Origin: Blepharisma stoltei | Lineage: Eukaryota; Ciliophora; Heterotrichea; Heterotrichida; Blepharismidae | Length of the DNA: 64,000 nucleotides | Reading direction: 5' to 3' | Assembly (NCBI GenBank): GCA_914767885.1 | Contig: CAJZBQ010000020.1 | Coordinates: 558,001-622,000 of the forward strand | In this document: positions 41,211-53,029 of the stretch, one piece after another | Layout of the letters: each line of letters begins with the position of its first letter | How positions within the stretch are numbered: the stretch's first letter is position 1 | The notes under the pieces: model-generated | Databases searched by the model: none | What the model was told of the DNA's origin: nothing | The model's input: the letters and a program-made list of their open reading frames with translations, nothing else | Translations under genes and position numbers: made by a program

Positions 41211-44200
41211 ATGTCTAAGGCAAGAGTTCAGATTTTACCTGTTGGACATAGGGTAATATTTCCTGGAACAACAGTTCGACTAGCAATATCAAATTTATCT
41301 GACTGTAACATATATAGGTTACGCATCTGTATTGATTTCTCTATTGGCTAAGGTCAAATGGACAGCCGAAGGGCTTGGACATTCATTCTCGAGAAAGCAA
41401 TGCAGGTATCCATGGCTGGTTATGTTTAAATTCTTAATTATTTAAAATTTAGCCAAAGCATAAAGAGAAAGCTAAGGAATTTAAAGAAACAAATTTAATA
41501 AATACTAAAAAGTGGCAATTTTCAATAAAATGGATTTGCCTAAATTTGGGAATTAAAAATGACATCCCAAAAAATTTGACAACTGTGAACATTTTAATAT
41601 TAAACGAGCAAAAATTTCTCTGCCTTTATTTTGCCGAACTTTATGCTAATTACTAATTATTCAAAAAATAATTATAGTCAGTGTCACTAACTATATATAA
41701 AACTATATCGAATTAGATTAAAAAAATGATTTTTTATTAATAAATGAAAATGTCTCTAAATAGTGAGGAGCCTAGTCTAAGAAGTGCAAGATATGAAGTT
41801 CATTAAAGCGGCTGCATTTTCAATAATATCGATCTATAAAGTTTCATGAGCTATATTAAGATCCCAAAGGCAAAAAAATTACAATAATTGGAATTCTGCC
41901 ACATGAGGAATCGAATAATAAAAAATTTTACAATTACGGAACTCTAATGGGAATAGTCTATGATCATCCTATAGCCAAAAGTAATGAATATTCAGAAGAG
42001 AATTCTCAAAGTAACTTTTTTAACAATCCAATGTCCTCATTTTCTAGGAAAGATTCTCACATATTTGCAATAGGAGTAGAGAGATATAAAGTCCTATCAA
42101 TGTCGGAAGAAGGAAAAACCATATGGGCAAGTATACAACTAGAAAAAGACACTAGTACGGAAGTTTCTGAAACACTTATTGAAGATTTGCGGAAAAGCGG
42201 AATTCACTATATTCAGCATGTCAGGATGGCTGATCCAGTTTCAAGGGAGTAAAACGTATTTAGACGAATTAAGCGCATCCAGGATGAAAAAAACATTTCA
42301 AACCTGGGATTTTATATTGCAGGCCTTCTAGAAATTTCAACTGCTGAAAAGCAAGCAATTTTAGAAAATTTCAATTTGGAGGATAGGACAAACCAAATAA
42401 TTGCACATGCACTGAATACGACTGCAGAAGATCAAATTCACGATGAAATAAATAAAAAAGTTCAAAAAATTCTGCAAGAGCAATTAAAAAAAACCCCGAA
42501 ACCAAGTGGGTTACCAGATATGTCTGAATTTCAAAGGATGCTTGGAACTAAACCTTCTGGTACTGACTCAAATGATTTTATTGTAAAATTTCAAGAAAAA
42601 TTGAATGCTCTTCAAATGCCAGAGAGTAGCAAAAAATATGTTCAAGGAGAGTTAAATAGGCTAAAAGCTCTTCAGCCCACAAACTCAGAGTACAATATGA
42701 TTAGAAATTATATAGAAACAGCTGTAGAATTGCCATGAAACACTTCAAGCCAAGATAAAAATGATATTGACCAAGCACAATCTCAGCTGGATAATGATCA
42801 CTTTGGATTAGAAAAAATCAAAAAAAGAATTATTGAGTATTTAGCAGTCCGTGGGCTAAAAGGAGATATGAAAGGGTCAATTTTATGCTTTACAGGACCT
42901 CCTGGAGTAGGTAAAACATCCCTTGGAAAATCAATAGCCGATGCAATGGGTAGAAAGTTCTACAGAATTGCATTAGGAGGTGTCAGGGACGAAGCTGAAA
43001 TCAGAGGCCATCGCCGCACATATATAGGATCAATGCCAGGAGTGTTTATTCATGCGCTTAAAACTTGCGGTACCAATAACCCTGTAATTCTTCTTGATGA
43101 AATAGATAAAGTCGGTAAAGACATGGCAAGGGGTGACCCAGCATCAGCACTTCTAGAAGTTTTAGACCCGTCACAAAATCACACATTTACTGATCATTAT
43201 ATGTCGATTCCTTTTGATTTATCTAATATTCTTTTTCTTGCCACATCGAACGTTATAGAAACAATCCCAGCACCCCTTCGTGACCGTATGGAAGTTATTG
43301 AGCTAACTGGATATAGCACTCATGAAAAACTTCAAATTGCGAAGAGGTTTTTAGTGGCCAAGCAAGTCAATGAAAACGGAATAAAATTTGAGCTTATTGA
43401 TTTTCCAGACGAGAGCTTGAATAAAATCATTTTGGAGTACACAAGAGAAGCTGGGGTAAGGCAGCTGGAAAGGAGTATTGGAGCTATATGCAGAGGGATT
43501 GCAGTAGAATATTCAAAAGCGCTTAAATCTGGAAATGATTATCAGAAGAAAATTATAACAAATGAAGTAGTGGAAGAAATTTTGGGAATTCCGATATTTG
43601 ATATAGAGCCTTGCCCAAATTTTAGGAGACCTCTAGCATGTGGAGATATTCTCCGCATCCCATAAAAAATTTCACAAATGAAAGCAGAGAGAGATATAGT
43701 GCTTCAAATGTAAAAATATTTCTTGGATGTGGAGGATATCTCCACATGCCAAGGGTCTCCCAAAATTTGGGTAAGGCGCTGTATAGCTAGGGCATCTTTT
43801 ATTTCGCCTTAGGCTCCCAGCTTTCATTTCAACTCGAAGAGTGCTTTGCAACCAAAAGCTATAAAACCAACTCCACTATTTGGACCAAAATTTGATAGCC
43901 CAGGCGAGATATAAGCCATCCTGGGCTATAATGATTTAGAAGAACGCTTGAAATCACCTGGTGTAGCAATAGGAATGGCATGAACTGCTTATGGAGGAAA
44001 AATCATGATAGTCGAAACATCAAAATCATATGGGTCAGGGAAGCTTAGGATTACAGGACAGTTAGGAGATGTGATGAAGGAGTCAATAATTACTGCTATC
44101 AGTTGAATTAAATCAAAATTCCCAAGTTTAGTGAAACATGATAAAAATCAAAATTCTAGCGAAGGGTTTAGTCAATTAGATATTCACATACATTTTCCAG

Positions 44201-44556
44201 CTGCAGCTGTGCCAAAAGACGGGCCTTCTGCTGGAATCACTATTACAACAGCCCTTATCAGCTTATTAACTGGGATAAAAGTGAGAAGTGATACTAGCAT
44301 GACTGGAGAGATTTCTTTAAAAGGGAATGTACTACCTATAGGAGGACTGAAAGAAAAAGTCCTTGGAGCGCATAGAATGGGGATTAAGAGGATCATTATA
44401 CCAGAAAGGAATAAAAAAGATATTCAGGATATACCTGATTATGTAAAAAGTGAGTTAGAATTCATATGTGTCAGAAAAATTGAAGAAGTATTGGCACAAG
44501 CACTTGAGGACAAAACAATCCTTGCGAAGATGGAGGTAGATAACCCCAAGTTATAG
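41211..44556 (+). CDS. LONP2: Peroxisomal-type Lon protease (LONP2-like), 5' part unresolved
   Basis: ATG 41211 opens with [20 protein letters not shown], like the Lon N-domain. The frame is then lost until about 41870 ([14 protein letters not shown]), after which it follows Lon with a 15-nt intron at 42249-42263 and TGA Trp codons. AAA+ module: [25 protein letters not shown]. Protease module: LGDVMKES, catalytic Ser in PKDGPSAG, catalytic Lys in [12 protein letters not shown]. An insert at 43602-43928 splits IPIFD from [19 protein letters not shown]; removal keeps the frame. Sequence detail matches human LONP2 more than mitochondrial Lon, and the C-terminus PKL is a weak PTS1-like tripeptide. 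Role: peroxisomal matrix protein quality control. Confidence 0.9.
41330..41869. other. Unresolved region inside the Lon gene, probably germline insert(s)
   Basis: The Lon frame cannot be followed here: a TAA immediately precedes the DPKGKK segment and no GT..AG 15/16-nt intron removes it. The 11-mer attttcaataa occurs at about 41519 and 41817, and the first copy runs into taaaatggatttgcc, the reverse of the retroposon-type 3' end. This suggests a reversed insert of ~300 nt, but the rest (~41330-41518) is unexplained; a fragment such as [16 protein letters not shown] reads open there. Confidence 0.4.
43602..43928. mobile_element. Compound palindromic IES in the Lon protease domain (327 nt)
   Basis: Starts tatagagccttgcccaaatt. 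About 170 nt later comes the near complement (aatttgggtaaggcgctgta), and a smaller palindrome (tagcccagg..cctgggcta) closes the right end. It looks like one foldback inserted in or beside another. Removing all 327 nt joins GIPIFD to [10 protein letters not shown] in frame. Confidence 0.78.
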
Positions 44557-44640
44557 ATAATATATTCAATGCATTTTATAGATATTCTAGACTATGTACA
44601 TATTTTATTGCTATAATTTCAAATACAAATAATAAAAGAC

Positions 44641-45819
44641 ATGATGCTGCCTATTTCATTAGACACAAAAAATAAGATATCTCAACATTTAGGCTCTACA
44701 GCAAGTTCAGAGCCTCCTCCACAATCAAGATCTGCTGTAAAATTTGGAAAAACCATAAAAGTTGTTAAAAAAATCCCTCAAACACTTACAATGGATGATG
44801 ATTTCTTACTTGAGAGTGAAGGTGATATCAGAGCTTTTTTAAAAACTTCAAAGCCTCCAGCTGCAATAAATTTACGATATAACGATAAAGGAAAAATTGT
44901 CCCATATTCAATAGTTGGTTCTCCCACTTTATTTGAAAGTCAAACTAATGCTCCAAAATATAGCCCTCCTCCAACTTACAGTTTGCCTAGCAGCCCACTC
45001 GGATACTTGAAGTTTGGCTTTCCTTTAGTAAGGAAACAGCTTCTGAAAATAGACCATGAGAAAAAATTTAAAGACAAATTGATTCAAATTAATGAAACCC
45101 ACAAAAATAATCGAGTCAAAGAAAAAGAAATGCTGAGAACCATGAATCTCGACCAGCGATTAGACGTCACAAAAGAACAAAGGGCTCTTAAACTCTTCCA
45201 AAAAACACAAGAAAAATGAGATCAAATCGACAGAGGGTTATGCAAAAGAATAAAAAAGCCAAGAGAAGATCTTCTTCCATCGAGAGCTTATGAGTATCGG
45301 GAAAAACTTGAAGAACTCGACATAATTGACAAAGTTAAATCCTCAGAAGTACCAAACAAATATCACTGATATATGTCTTTAAGAGAAGACCCTGAATTTG
45401 ACAAGCCTGAAGCTTTTGTAAACGTAGGAAATTATATGACTGGTCTCTACACAAGAATTAGAGAAAGCTCGAATACTTGCAAATCTATTATAAGGAAGCC
45501 AGGAATGTTGAAAACGAGCTACAAGACATTCCGTGATGATCCTTATTTTAAAGATACGGTAAAAAATGATGAGATATTCAGCAACTTAAGTTTTGTAAGA
45601 AGCATCAAAAGTGAAGATTTGAATGTTGTAGGGTTAAGTAAGCTTCCATTAGAAATTGATGCTGTTAAATCTGCAGGAATAGAATATGTAAAATTTGATG
45701 CTGTAGAAAAAGGTGGAGACGAAGAAGTAATCATTGAAAACCACATGCCAAAAATCCGTGCATATACTAGTAAAACTACTCTGAAATCATGAAATTCATT
45801 AATTCCACCGAAATTGTAG
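44641..45819 (+). CDS. Hypothetical charged protein
   Basis: ATG 44641 (or the adjacent ATG) to TAG 45819, 392 residues with TGA as Trp at 45217, 45368 and 45790. N-terminal half is Pro/Ser-rich and disordered (PKYSPPPTYSLPSSPLGYL). A basic helical region follows (DHEKKFKDKLIQINETHK; NRVKEKEMLRTMNLDQRL), then a folded-looking segment with EDPEFDKPEAFVNVGNYM. No family recognised; cytoskeletal or ciliary proteins of ciliates often have this composition. Confidence 0.68.
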
Positions 45820-46110
45820 GAGAAAAAAAAAAACTGCTTCAATTTAAAAGCGGTTTGGAAAAAATTATATATAATTTATTGATTCAAAGCACCAAATTTT
45901 AAATATTACTCTACTCCTTTAAAAAATAGAGCAAGAAATTTAGGTTATTTTTTAATTTGATGAAAATGATCTATATAAAATTTTGTCAAGCTGGTTACAT
46001 AGAAGCATTATTCTCCCATATAAAATTAAAGGCGGCTGTTTTACCCAAAATATAAAATTTCATGATATTTAGCAACAATTTAAAGGTGTAAGTAAATTTT
46101 AATTAAAAAA

Positions 46111-49100
46111 ATGGATCAATCTTTAATTTCTCATAGGGATCAAACAAAATCTTCACATTCGAAATCAATGAAAACAATACATTTAAGGACTTTATCATCG
46201 CAATCACCACATTCACAAAAATTGAAGATTTTTGAGAAGCTTCCGACTTTACATAAGAGGACATCTTCTAATTTGAATTTACCACAGCTTCAAAATACTG
46301 AAAATTTGGAAAAATTTACAAGAGATATTTCATATAGATTGGATACTTTAGAAAAAGTCAAAAGTCGGCTTGAGTCTCAAGAGCACCAGCTAAAAGACAT
46401 ATTGGGGGTTAATCCCGAGGTAAAACCGTTTACATTACCAACATCGTTAATAGAGATTGAAAAAGAAATCAATGAAAATTCTGAGATGATGAATGGACCA
46501 CAGAATAAATTTATAAAAGAATTAGAGTCCCTTAAATTAAAGATTTTTCAAGATCAACTCAAAAGAAACGAAAATATAATTAAAGAAGGAGGTTTACTTT
46601 TTAGAACTCAGAATGGACTTATACAACCACATTTGTCGAATTTACATGAAAAAATACTCAATAAAAGGTTTCATAAAGAAAAAAAGGAGCATAAGGCTCT
46701 AACACAGAGAGGTGAGCTGGAGTTAGGAGCTCCATCTGGAAGAAGAGAAGCTGAGCTTTTGTCTGAATGGCTTGATTATATGATCGAAAAAAATGTAATA
46801 AATACTGAAAAATGCTTTGATGAAAAAATAAGAGCAGCACAGCTGATTTATACACTTTGCTTTAAAGAAGTTGTAAGGCAAATAGGCGGGTAATCATGGA
46901 AAAGCCCTCCGATGATAAAATAACAGTAAATTTTAAATCTATAAAAATGACACAATGGAGAAAAAAAATTAAAAAGACGTATAAATTAAGTGTAATATAC
47001 TTTCTCCATTTTATTTTAAATTATCTGGAATAATTCATAGATAGTGTTTAATATTCATATTAATTCTATTTTTTTAATATCATTATTCACGATATTCACA
47101 GGCTTTTTAGGTGTTTTTTAATTTTTTTTCCCCCATTGCTGTTTTGTGCGATTCTAGCAACATAAAATTTCACAGTCATCTTTACAGATTTAAAATTTAC
47201 TGTAATTTTAACATCGTAGATTTTTTTTCATCACTAACCCAAATTAGCGTTCACTGTATTGAAAGAGGTATTCTTATGGAAAAGATATGAAATGCACAAG
47301 TAGATTTATATAGCCAGCACGAAAGCACCACAATTGAATCTCTAAATAAAATAGAAAGAAAATTTGCCGATTTAATAAAAGACCAGCTCAATGCTTGTGA
47401 TAATAAAGTAAAAGAGTTAAATAAAATCATTGAAGCATTGAAGCAAGAAAAAGAAGATAAAGAGATTGAATTGGATATTAAAGAGAGAGATGTTATTCAG
47501 TTAAGAAGAGAAATAAATAAGCATATTGAAGATAAAGAAAATTTGAAGGATAACTTAAAAGAAGCTGAAAACGCTATTTACAATCATCCAAGGATTAAAT
47601 ATAATTCTAAAATAAAAAAGAATGATATTGCTGTGGATACAAGTGACTTTATCGTTCAAGAAGCTGCCAATTTGCCGGTTTCTGAAATAAAATCTGAAAT
47701 TATTGATTTGATTACTTCTGATCCATCTTTAAATCTTATGATGGAGAAAACCAATCTGAAATTAAACCCCCTTAAGCTTGTTGTCAGTAAGCCAGAAAAT
47801 ATCTTAATAAAATCAAATAAAGCAGAACAATTAGATGCGAATACCTCGCTTGATTTTTATTTTACATATCAATATCATGATTATCCAACCCAAACTTCTC
47901 CCCAAAACCTTTACATCAAGGCATGTGACTCAATCAGCATTGAGCCGTTTAAAAGAATGGCTGCTTTAATTGAGGCATCACAGATTGAAGCTCATCAACT
48001 TAAGACTATCATCTATAAGTATGGTTACCCATTGGCCATTGCCTTTTCTTGACTCCCACCATATATTCGAGTGCAAACGAGTAGATGGAGCATGCCCTCT
48101 TAAATTCCGATCTCAATCATCAACCCAGAGATCACTCTGGAAGGTGCCTTGATGGTGTATAAGGAAAGAGCATGTGGTAGAAAAACCTTTATAGTTAAAG
48201 TGGGGCAGGAAAACCGTTCGGGAGAAACGAAATTTCCCTTTTTGGACAGGCATCCTCAAACCAAAGACCTACTAAAAATCGAAGCATTCACCTGATTTCA
48301 GCACGATGGGTTGCCTTACCTGCTTCGTAAGCAATTAACCTCTCAGTCCAAATTCACCATTTTATTTCTGTCTTCCAACTTAAGGAAGACCTTGAACTTT
48401 TAAACAAAAATATGACAGAAATTGAAGAAAAAGCTCAGCAAATCACATAGCTTACTTAAATTAAGATTATCATAGAGGAGCTGAAGCCAGCCATGTTAGT
48501 TTTTCATGTCCCCTTCCTCACCTACCCTCTTGCTTGTCAGTCCTATTGCACGGCCTGAAGGTATGTGCTTCTTCTTCTGGATGAGGGCTTGCACTCGCGG
48601 CCTGGAAGTAAAGATGCTGATTTATCTTGCAGTATGTCAACGGGTTTGCTCTTTCCGATAATTCAAAAAGCGAAATTTAGGTCAGGCTGTCGATCGAGAT
48701 GAAATTTGTAGCCCAGGGCACAGCTCCTGGTATCGCGCTGGGAAGTAGCCCGATTGTACAAGCGAATGCCTCTAGCCTTGCTGAGCTTTCCTTTCCAACT
48801 TCCATCATATCTGGGTATAAAACCTTGCCCTGCAAATGATCCTACTTTGATCAGCCCGACATTACGTTCAACCAGACCAAGTAAACCCTGACGGAAACTC
48901 TTATTGCACACTGCTCTACGTTCCATAAGACTCTTGTCTTATTATATGTTTTAAAAGAGCAGATTGGTTCTCCGTGCAATTTTATGTGTGCTAAGCAAAT
49001 CACACAAATAAATGAGCCAAAAGCTAATCAAAAAACTTTTAAAGGAAGAAAAATGGCTAAATCTTAAAATAGACTTATTACTTAATTTAATTTAAATTTA

Positions 49101-51665
49101 GTTGGGCCTCAGGTTGCACAGGACAATGAAGTCCATTTTTCCTCGGTTTTGGTCGCTTCCTACTTCTAGCCTCCGTGGAGTCATTTGAAGGCCGAGAAAT
49201 CTCGGGAACACTTGTGGCTTGGCACCCTGCCAACTTTCCTACAGCCCTGTCTGGGCTTAAGTGTCCTGCCTTTATTGGTCAGTGAAAAGAGGTAAAGCAC
49301 TATGCCTGTATGATGCGAAGTCAAATGCCTTCGCCATTTCTTCCCTATCAGACAGAAGTGCACGTGTAAAAACCTAACCCTATAATAATAAAAGTTAGGT
49401 GAGGGAGAGGAATTCAAGGAGTGAATTTTCCTCTCATCCGAAGCCATTTTATTATTATGGCAAAATCTTTAACAGTTGTAGCGCTATCATTAGGAAGTAT
49501 TATAGGAGAAAATAAAAAAATATTAGAAAACCACTGCAATTTTTTAGAGAATAATATAGGGTTTTACCCTGATTAGCCCTATAAGGGCAGATGATTCCCA
49601 GTCGAATCATCGAGTTGGTCCAACCAACAAGTGAGTTGGACCAACTCGATGATTCCACCGGGAATCATCTGCCCTTATAGGGCTAATTAGGGTAAAACCC
49701 TATATAATAAAAAATATTGAACAAGAAAACTTTTGCTCTCAGACAGACTTTCCTGACGTAATTCCTGAAGAAGCAATGGAATCTGAAGAAGCACGTGAAA
49801 AATCTCTGCCAGAGCGCCTTCATAAAAGTATTCAAAGATTTCAAGAGTGCTTAAGTGCTTATAAAAATAATCGAAAAAGTCCAAATGAAATCATGAAAGA
49901 CGATTTGATAAAAAGAAAGGGAAATAAATTAACCTCCCTCAAGAATACTTTTTATCAAAATATTTTACATAAAAATTTTCATATCAAAAAAATTTTTACT
50001 CACAGAGAGGCTAATTTCCAGTAAAAATAGATTTTTTTCTAATTATTACTCGATCATGGAGAGGGCGATTAAGGATTTTGCTTGACCGTTTGTATCCTAT
50101 AATAGAAGAATCTGATGGAAACCAGCCGAAAATGATTTTTGATAATTTTTCTCAAACAGATCTTACAGGAGATAACGTATTTATTGATAGAGTCTTAAGA
50201 CAGCCAACAGGAGTGAGCGAATCTGATAAAAATTTTGAATCTTTTATGAGTGACCAAAATACATTAAGAGAAAACAATATGCTCAATCCTTACCTAAATG
50301 ATAAAGAATCAAGCGACCAAATTATGAAAACTTTTGATAATAGAACAAACATCAAGCGTCTATTGAGAATTCCAAGCGAAATTCCATCATCAAGAACTTT
50401 TGCGGTTAATAGCGAAGAAACGAAAGAGCATGAAAGGATTATAGACAGGCACAGAATCAGGACCAGTCTTCCCAAAATTGCAATTGCAGCTGAAGAGTTT
50501 TTATTAGGCCAAATTCAAAAAAAAATATTTTTAACACACCCAGGACAAAAACTACTAGCTCCCTCCTTGAGCGATCAAAAAAAAAGTTGTTCACTCATAG
50601 AGGGGTTTTTATTTAAATATTTATATAATAAATTGTTTTTTCCAAAAATCCGTTTTAGAATTAGCTAGAGATTTCATTATATTAATTATCCTTATATATC
50701 AAAATATTTTTCATAATTTTTTTTTCAAATAGCTTTTGGGTAAAAATAGTGATTTTTCTAAGGCTTTCGTTCGCTCACAGATGGGGAGAGTAAGACAAAT
50801 CATGAAAGACTTGCAGTCCAAAAAGCAAGTCAAGCACTCGATTGGAATAAAAAATCTGATGAAGATTATTAATAACCTCTACACAGAAAAATCATTGCTT
50901 TGTAGAGAAAATCAGTCGCATCGAAATGATGAAGCTAGCAATGTTCTCTATGATATGATGATTAATAGGTATGGGCTCAAAAATGTTGCTGAAAATAAAT
51001 TCAAAGATGTCATTATTTCATCAATGGTTTATTCAGAGACAAATTTAAGGGTCAGGAATTTCACCCACTTTCTAGGCATTCAAGGAAATTACTCTCTCTC
51101 TGATTGGAATTTTTATTTAAACAGCATCGAATTTATGGGCTATTGCAATCTAGGACCTTACATATTAAATGATGAGTCCTCAAATGAGCACTATTCTCCT
51201 TATGAAAGAGCTGCATTTTGTGCAATGACATATTTTCAAAAGAAGCTGCCATTAGAATTATACGAAAAACTGATATGAAAATTAGAAAAATTAAAAATTG
51301 AGCCTCAAAGATCCATGAAGTCTCACCAGAAGATTACAATTCCAAAGATCAATACAGACGAGTTTCTTGATTTGATGCTGGAATATTACCATAAGCTCAA
51401 AGATGTATTTTATAAATACTACTTCTCAGAAGAACTAAAGAATTCAGAATTTTTGGAATTGGAGCCTTTTATTGAGACAATGTCAAAAATCCAAGGACTT
51501 AAAATTAATGAAGAAGGACTAAGGTCTGGGTTTGAGTCATACTGCAATTATATTAAAAATGAAGTTGGAGAAATTGTGAAAGGAATTAGTGTGGAAAGCT
51601 TATTAAGCTTTGGAGTAGACAACGATGCTGTTAATTTTCAAATTTTGTTTGAAAAGACTCAATAG
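46111..51665 (+). CDS. Axonemal dynein light-chain-domain coiled-coil protein, seven inserts
   Basis: ATG 46111 to TAG 51665. After the IES at 46874-47234 is removed, KEVVT-QISVHCIERGILMEKIWNAQ appears; this matches the conserved core of the axonemal dynein light-chain domain (p28, AXDND1). Further inserts: 48001-48380, 48448-48993, 49059-49455, 49557-49704, 49930-50069, 50556-50790. The last three close the frame precisely at TA. Between 48450 and 49060 the frame needs loss of one A from an aaaaa run near 49019; then total length is about 1109 residues, close to AXDND1. Without that, it would be two genes, the second starting near ATG 49012. The C-terminal ~450 residues are helical with no known domain. 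Role inferred: axonemal, inner-arm dynein-linked. Confidence 0.72.
46874..47234. mobile_element. 361-nt IES with internal inverted repeat
   Basis: AT-rich, TA-bounded, splits the dynein light-chain domain. It has an internal inverted repeat of ~28 bp: cagtaaattttaaatct at ~46925 and agatttaaaatttactg at ~47190. The 15-nt gtaatcatggaaaag inside it looks like an intron but gives no sensible frame. Removal yields KEVVTQISVHC. Confidence 0.82.
48001..48380 (+). mobile_element. Retroposon-like insert, 9-bp duplication
   Basis: caacttaag flanks it at 47996-48004 and 48376-48384. Its 3' end is aattcaccattttatttctg. Cutting at the TA inside the duplication gives EAHQL-KEDLELLNK in frame. Confidence 0.8.
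48448..48993 (+). mobile_element. Retroposon-like insert, 11-bp duplication without a TA
   Basis: agcaaatcaca lies at 48437-48447 and 48994-49004. The body shares segments with 26547-27180 and 57658-58215 (cccgacattacgttcaacca). Ends ccgtgcaattttatgtgtg. The duplication itself contains no TA, and the nearest TA pair would create a stop. Confidence 0.7.
49059..49455 (+). mobile_element. Retroposon-like insert with 12/13-bp duplication
   Basis: atggctaaatctt (49054-49066) and atggcaaaatctt (49457-49469) flank it. The 3' part has the stem-loop gagagaggaattc..gaattttcctctc, enclosed by accctataataataaaa and the terminal gccattttattatta. Cutting at TA 49059 and TA 49456 keeps the frame and leaves MAMAKS, a two-residue scar. 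Confidence 0.72.
49557..49704. mobile_element. Palindromic foldback IES (148 nt)
   Basis: Left tatagggttttaccctgatt, right attagggtaaaaccctata, almost perfect stem. Core gagttggtccaaccaacaag and complement. Removal joins LENNI to IKNIEQENF in frame. Confidence 0.93.
49930..50069. mobile_element. Short decayed MITE-like IES (140 nt)
   Basis: Ends TAacctccctcaagaatact and atcatggagagggcgatTA, with ttttactcacagagagg inside. Removal joins KGNKL to RILLDRLYP. Confidence 0.8.
50556..50790 (+). mobile_element. MITE-family IES (235 nt)
   Basis: Ends TAgctccctccttgagcgat and cgttcgctcacagatgggga..gagTA; interior ttagctagagatttcattat. Removal joins PGQKLL to RQIMKDLQ. Confidence 0.9.
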
Positions 51666-51683
51666 ATCGATAAATGTAAAAAA

Positions 51684-52790
51684 TTAATAATTTTCACTTC
51701 CATAGTTACTGCGCGACCATCGCCATTGAAAAGGCTCTGCTTTATACTGAACTCCTTCATCAATATCTGATCATGTCTCTTTAACAGTGTCATCTTCCCT
51801 ATATGTGGAGTTTAAATCTTTTTCCTTCTTAAGGTCGCATAGTTCTAAACTCAATCTTTGTATCGTGCTCTGATAATTCATTTCAGTTTCATAGAAATCG
51901 CGATTAATGCTTCTTTTAGGAGAGTCTGAGTAGCTTACAGCACTCATAATGCTTTTTAAGGCTGATACAATGTATTCTTGCTGTTTAGAAGTTAATGGCA
52001 ATTTCAAATCATGGATTGATAAAAATTCATTTGCAGTGATAGGATCATCAATGTTTTGGAAAAGAAATTTCACTTTTTCACAAAAAAATCGAGAAATCTT
52101 ATCAACTCAGCTTTCAACTTCTTTATAGAATGCAGAGCCTGGCGAGTCATATGGTGAAGATGTCATTTTCTCAAACTTTTCTTTCATTAAGTTGTATTCC
52201 TGGCTTATTTCTTTCAGCTCATACGTTAATGCTTTATTTTGATTTATAATGCTTCTTGTGCTCCCTTCATAATTATTTGTTACTTTTTCAGCTTCACCAA
52301 AAAGGTAAATCAGCTGGTCAATAAAAAATTGCAATTTTTCTTCGGCGTTTTTATTGTTAGAGAGCAAATCTTTTAGTTCTTTGTGAAGATCTAATATTTT
52401 AGGCCTCCAGAATGAATTTGATAAGCTTTCTCGGGAAATTCTTGTATCGTAGTTTGATTGACCGTTTTCAAACGGACTGAATCATTCTTGACTTTGTTCA
52501 ACAAGACATCTTAATTGATAAATAGACTCGTCAAGCTCTCCAGTCAAGCTGTAGACGCTTTCTCTGACTGATTTTTCGTTATTATAATCTTTTTCTTGCA
52601 GTAAATCTCTTAATTCTTTGTTCTCTTTTTGCAAAGTCAAAATTTGATTCCTTAATTCTTTAATATGCTTCTCTAGAGCTTGATTTGTATTTACGAGCTG
52701 CAAGTAGAGGCCAGATATGATAGGTGCCTTTGCTTCTTCTTTGGCTTTGCTATCAAAGAGGAGTTTGTCATTAATACAATAAAGTGACAT
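51684..52790 (-). CDS. Coiled-coil protein, unknown function
   Basis: ATG 52790 (MSLYCINDKLLFDSKAK) to TAA 51684, 368 residues with three or more TGA codons as Trp (for example SQEWFSPFENG). Two coiled-coil blocks (LEKHIKELRNQILTLQKENK; ALTYELKEISQEYNLMKEKF) are followed by a possible globular helical part (NIDDPITANEFLSIHDLKLP) and a short charged end. No IES inside. Its stop is 18 bp from the stop of the convergent dynein light-chain-domain gene. No family recognised. Confidence 0.72.
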
Positions 52791-53029
52791 TATGAAAGTA
52801 TATTAATACTAATTTAAATTATTTAATTCATCAACTTTATCTTCTGCACTAATTATGACAATCTGAATTTTTTTAGAAATTAATAATAAAAAGCACCTTA
52901 GCTGAAAGTAATTTACTTGAAAATTTAATTTATGCTTAATCGACTCATGGCTATTAGCTGCTTTCATTTTCTTTTTTAGATGACAAACTCGTTGTGTTTT
53001 TGTCAAAAATTTCTTTTTTTGTTTCCTCA

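Noticed and set aside
46884-46905. 15-nt GT..AG block (gtaatcatggaaaag) as an intron after ..RQIGG
   Set aside because: Splicing it leads to a stop within a few codons; removing the 361-nt IES instead gives the conserved dynein light-chain-domain core.
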